Assembly (NCBI RefSeq): GCF_017744255.1
Contig: NZ_JAGHQP010000007.1
Span: 59,298-123,297 of the forward strand
From: Brevundimonas sp. A19_0
GTDB taxonomy: Bacteria > Pseudomonadota > Alphaproteobacteria > Caulobacterales > Caulobacteraceae
Direction of reading: 5' to 3'
DNA length: 64,000 bases
Shown here: one piece after another, positions 61,225-64,000 of the stretch
Numbering within the stretch: the first letter of the stretch is position 1
Layout of the letters: each line of letters opens with the position of its first letter
The notes under the pieces: model-generated
Told to the model about the DNA's origin: nothing
Databases searched by the model: none
What the model saw: the letters and a program-made list of their open reading frames with translations, nothing else
Program-made: the position numbers and the translations under genes

Positions 61225-62427
61225 ATGAATCACGCCACCCACACGGCGGAACTCTTCCTCATCGCCATGCTGATCATCTTCAGCGTGCCGTATCTGATCT
61301 GGCGCGGCCTTCGGACCGAGTATTATGCGCCGCTGGTGGTTGTGCAGATCGTCGGCGGCATCCTGCTGGGGCCCGGCGTTCTCGGCGCGGCCTTCCCCGA
61401 GGCCCATGCAGCGGTCTTCAACCCGCAGGTGATCGCAGCGCTGAACGGCGTGGCCTGGTGGGCGGTAATGATCTTCGTCTTCATCGCCGGGCTTGAGCTG
61501 GACCTGAGTGAGGCCTGGAAGCATCGGATCGAGACCGGGGTGACCGCGGGCCTGTCTCTCATCACCCCGCTGGCGTTCGGCGCCGTCGCGGCGATCGGTC
61601 TGTTGCGCTTTCCGGGGTGGGCTGGACCGGGCGGACAGGCGTGGCAAGTCGTCCTCGGCATCGGCATGGCCTGTGCCGTCACCGCGCTCCCGATCCTGAT
61701 GCTGTTCAGGGACAAGCTGGAAATCCTGCGACAGCCGCTGGGCCAGCGCATCCTGCGCTACGCGAGCCTCGACGACATCGCGATCTGGGGCGTCCTCGCG
61801 CTTATCCTGCTGGACTGGGAGCGCCTCGGCCGCCAGGCCACCTTCGTCGTCGGCTTCGCCCTCGCAGCCGTCGCGGTCCGCGCTTTGATGAAGCGCATTC
61901 CCGAGTCTGACCGTTGGTACGTCGGGCTCATCTGGCTGGCGGCTTGCGGCCTTGCCGGCGACTGGTCGGGGCTGCATTTCATGGTCGGCGCCTTTCTGGC
62001 CGGCGTGGTGCTGGACAAGGCCTGGTTCGACCGCACCCGGATGGATCTGTTCCGGGACCACATCCTGCTGGCCATCATGCCGGTCTTCTTCCTGAGCACC
62101 GGACTGCGGACACACTGGGACGTCGGGGGCACCGCCGTCTTCATGGCCGCGGGCGTGCTGCTGGTCGCTTCCGTTGCGGGCAAGCTGGCAGGGGTTCACC
62201 TCGCGGGCCGGATCCTGAAATGGCGCAAGGGCGAGGCCTCGGTCATCGGCTGGCTGCTGCAGACCAAGGCCCTGATCATGATCATCTTCGCCAACATCCT
62301 GCTGGACCGGCAGATCATCACCAATGACGCCTTCACGGCCCTGCTGCTGATGGCCGTCGGATCGACCATGCTGACCATTCCAATGGTCACGCCCCTGCTG
62401 AAGCCCGGGCCGAAAAGACCGACCTGA
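61225..62427 (+). CDS. CPA2-family cation:proton antiporter
   Basis: A 400-residue, twelve-helix-type antiporter. FIAGLELDL and SLDDIAIWG carry the acidic pair typical of CPA2 Na+/H+ or K+/H+ exchangers; helices extend to the C-terminus and no cytoplasmic TrkA or KTN domain is present. The start ATG 61225 has ACGGGA upstream. It is divergent from the GH5 gene across a gap containing operator 4, so may share its control. Which ion it moves cannot be told. Confidence 0.82.
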   Translation: MNHATHTAELFLIAMLIIFSVPYLIWRGLRTEYYAPLVVVQIVGGILLGPGVLGAAFPEAHAAVFNPQVIAALNGVAWWAVMIFVFIAGLELDLSEAWKHRIETGVTAGLSLITPLAFGAVAAIGLLRFPGWAGPGGQAWQVVLGIGMACAVTALPILMLFRDKLEILRQPLGQRILRYASLDDIAIWGVLALILLDWERLGRQATFVVGFALAAVAVRALMKRIPESDRWYVGLIWLAACGLAGDWSGLHFMVGAFLAGVVLDKAWFDRTRMDLFRDHILLAIMPVFFLSTGLRTHWDVGGTAVFMAAGVLLVASVAGKLAGVHLAGRILKWRKGEASVIGWLLQTKALIMIIFANILLDRQIITNDAFTALLLMAVGSTMLTIPMVTPLLKPGPKRPT

Positions 62428-62456
62428 CCCGGCCCGGCAGCAAGGTGGGTTCGCCC

Positions 62457-63749
62457 TCAGTGCGAGCCCGGAGCGGCAACCACATCGGCCCGGGACGCCG
62501 GCGTCCGGGCACAGGACACAGCGAAGATGGTCAGCAACGCATAGCCCGCCAGCGGCACATAGAAGACGGGGTTCAGCGTTGTCGAGGCATCGGCCACCAT
62601 CCCGGCCATCCACGGCAGAACCGCACCGCCGACGATGGCTGTGCACAGCAGGCCGGAGGTCGCCGAGGCCGCCGCCGAGGACCGCTCGAGCGTCAGGGTG
62701 AAGATGGTGGGGAACATGATGGAGTTGAACAGACCGATGGCGATGGCGGCATAGGCCGCCGTGACGCCGTCCATCTGCGTCACAGCGAGGCAGAGACCTC
62801 CCGCGATGAGGGTGCACATCGCCAGCAGCGCTCCCGGGTTGATGCGGGTCAGCAGGATGCTGCCGATCAGGCGCCCGACCATCGCGCCGCCCCAGTAGTA
62901 GCTGACCATCTTGCCGGCCTGCTCCAGCGGAATGTCGAGAATGTTGGGGCTGTGGAGGAAGTTGGTCAGCAGCGCGCCGATCGTCACCTCGGAGCCCACA
63001 TAGAGGAAGATGGCCGCCGCCCCGAACAGGGCCCACTTCGAGGAAAAGGCCTTGAGCGGCGAGGAGACTTCAACCGTGGATCCGGCGGCCGCCGCATTGA
63101 TCTTCTTGCGGGCCGTAAAGATGAAGAAGGCGATGAGGGCAAAGAAGCCCCCCATGGCCACGAAGGCGAAATCAATGCTGCGCAGCGACTCCGCGCGCGT
63201 GGTTTCCGTGATGACGGCACCCGCCGCAAAGACACCGCCCGTGAGCAGCACGGTCGACCCGAGATACGGCCCCAGCGTCGTGCCGAGCGAGTTGAAGAAC
63301 TGCGAGAAGTTTAGGCGGGCGTGGGATCCCTTCGGCGTACCCAGTGCGGCGACCAGCGGGTTGGCCGCGACCTGCAGAAGCGTGACGCCGGAAGCGATCA
63401 CGAACAGGGCCAGCAGAACCCCCGGATACCAGTCCAGTATGGTGGCCACCGGAACGATCAGGCATCCGCCGACCATCGTCGCCAGGGCGGCGATGATGGC
63501 CCGGCTGTATCCCAGCCTGGACAGGACGGCCGCCGCCGGCACCGACACGATGGCATAGGCGATGAACCATGCCGACGCGGCCAGGGTCGCCTCGGTATAG
63601 CTGAGATCGAACACCCGCCGGGTCGCCGCCATCAGCGGGTCGATCAGCGACGTCGCAAAGCCCCAGGCAAAAAACAGGGTGGTGACATAGGCGAACGCGG
63701 CGCCCGTGCCCCGGGTAACGCGTGCGGTCTGCGGCGCGGATTCGGTCAT
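62457..63749 (-). CDS. MFS sugar transporter, FucP/GluP-like
   Basis: A 430-residue major facilitator resembling glucose/galactose-fucose:H+ symporters (FucP/GluP family). Conserved blocks include FFAWGFATSLIDPL, LLQVAANPLVAALG, LNFSQFFNSLGTTLGPYLG and the C-terminal half starting FLYVGSEVTIGA. It presumably imports the monosaccharide produced by the GH3 enzyme. GGGGGAG lies before the ATG at 63749. The gene converges on the antiporter gene with 29 bases between stops, and operator 5 lies 61 bases upstream. Confidence 0.9.
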   Translation of the reverse strand: MTESAPQTARVTRGTGAAFAYVTTLFFAWGFATSLIDPLMAATRRVFDLSYTEATLAASAWFIAYAIVSVPAAAVLSRLGYSRAIIAALATMVGGCLIVPVATILDWYPGVLLALFVIASGVTLLQVAANPLVAALGTPKGSHARLNFSQFFNSLGTTLGPYLGSTVLLTGGVFAAGAVITETTRAESLRSIDFAFVAMGGFFALIAFFIFTARKKINAAAAGSTVEVSSPLKAFSSKWALFGAAAIFLYVGSEVTIGALLTNFLHSPNILDIPLEQAGKMVSYYWGGAMVGRLIGSILLTRINPGALLAMCTLIAGGLCLAVTQMDGVTAAYAAIAIGLFNSIMFPTIFTLTLERSSAAASATSGLLCTAIVGGAVLPWMAGMVADASTTLNPVFYVPLAGYALLTIFAVSCARTPASRADVVAAPGSH

Positions 63750-63809
63750 TCAACTCCCCCGACGACCCGGATCAGGCCATGGCCCGCCCAGATCATTTTC
63801 ATTCTTGTT

Positions 63810-63823
63810 TGACAGCGCTGTCA
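63810..63823. promoter_or_regulatory. LacI operator palindrome 5 (upstream of FucP/GluP-like MFS)
   Basis: Perfect TGACAGCGCTGTCA upstream of the reverse-strand MFS gene; the last element of the regulon visible in the window. Confidence 0.85.
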
Positions 63824-63867
63824 GCATAGGCGCGCAGTGCTCCGTTTGGCAACCGCGATTCCGCTCA

Positions 63868-64000
63868 TGGCACAGGACGCAGGGCCTCCCCGCCCCGCTC
63901 CCCCCTGGGATGGGGCGGCCCTGCATAAGCGGGGCCGCCCTGTGTGGCTTACATCCAGGCCCAGTCGTGGGTGGGCGGGGAGGCCCTGCGTCCTGTGCCA
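63868..64000. repeat. 133-base element bounded by perfect 28-bp inverted repeats
   Basis: Bases 63868-63895 are the exact reverse complement of 63973-64000, the last bases of the window. Inside, GGGCGGCCC and GGGCCGCCC form a second inverted pair, so the whole could fold into one long imperfect hairpin. No ORF is seen. It may be a MITE-like mobile element, a REP-type repeat, a large terminator or a structured RNA; it could extend beyond the window. Confidence 0.75.

Noticed and set aside
61177..63036. 619-codon minus-strand ORF spanning the antiporter and MFS genes
   Set aside because: It overlaps two genes with clear membrane-protein homology and has low-complexity composition.

Overview
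The window is GC-rich DNA of a stalked or budding-type alphaproteobacterium, most likely Brevundimonas or a close relative in Caulobacterales. The evidence is gene content: a Caulobacter-type flagellin with flaF, flbT and an flmG-like glycosyltransferase, a TacA-like sigma-54 activator, the tamA-tamB pair, an arginine succinyltransferase (ast) cluster, and a large TonB-dependent receptor locus containing tryptophan-halogenase-like genes. Nothing here is phage, plasmid, CRISPR or insertion-sequence DNA, and no clear pseudogene was seen. Genes are tightly packed, with many 4-base start/stop overlaps and some TTG and GTG starts.

Layout. 1-4.1 kb: the 3' end of dnaE2, tRNA-Lys, an alpha-methylacyl-CoA racemase-like gene, a membrane hybrid histidine kinase and a small lipoprotein. 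4.2-10.7 kb: tamA-tamB (outer-membrane assembly) and an unknown membrane protein. 10.8-15.9 kb: M20 hydrolase-astA-astD-astB, an arginine catabolic operon in which the M20 enzyme may replace AstE. 15.9-19.2 kb: a lipoprotein, phenylalanine hydroxylase, hspQ and an exopolyphosphatase-family gene. 19.2-26 kb, reverse strand: gyrA, a lipoprotein, a class IV aminotransferase, coaD and two exported cyclophilins. 26-36.4 kb: sodC, gltB-gltD, pepF and a DUF4153-type membrane protein. 36.5-42.5 kb: tacA-like regulator, exoD, flagellin, flaF, flbT and an flmG-like gene. 42.5-46.7 kb: two small acidic proteins, a MoxR ATPase, a repeat-bearing lipoprotein, an HD hydrolase, an NrtR-like regulator and tRNA-Ser.

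46.9-63.8 kb is the accessory highlight: a sugar locus that I read as beta-glucan or cello-oligosaccharide utilisation. It holds a LacI-family repressor, a GH3 beta-glucosidase, a TonB receptor, two MFS sugar transporters, a GH5 lipoprotein glucanase, a CPA2 antiporter and three FAD-dependent tryptophan-halogenase-like proteins. Five copies of a 14-base palindrome, TGACAGCGCTGTCA (one copy with a single mismatch), lie in front of its transcription units. They are almost certainly the operators of the local LacI protein and tie the halogenase-like genes to sugar induction. Uptake would run: GH5 at the cell surface or periplasm, TonB receptor across the outer membrane, GH3 in the periplasm, MFS porters across the inner membrane. 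The role of the halogenase-like enzymes is unknown. The window ends in a 133-base element bounded by perfect 28-base inverted repeats.
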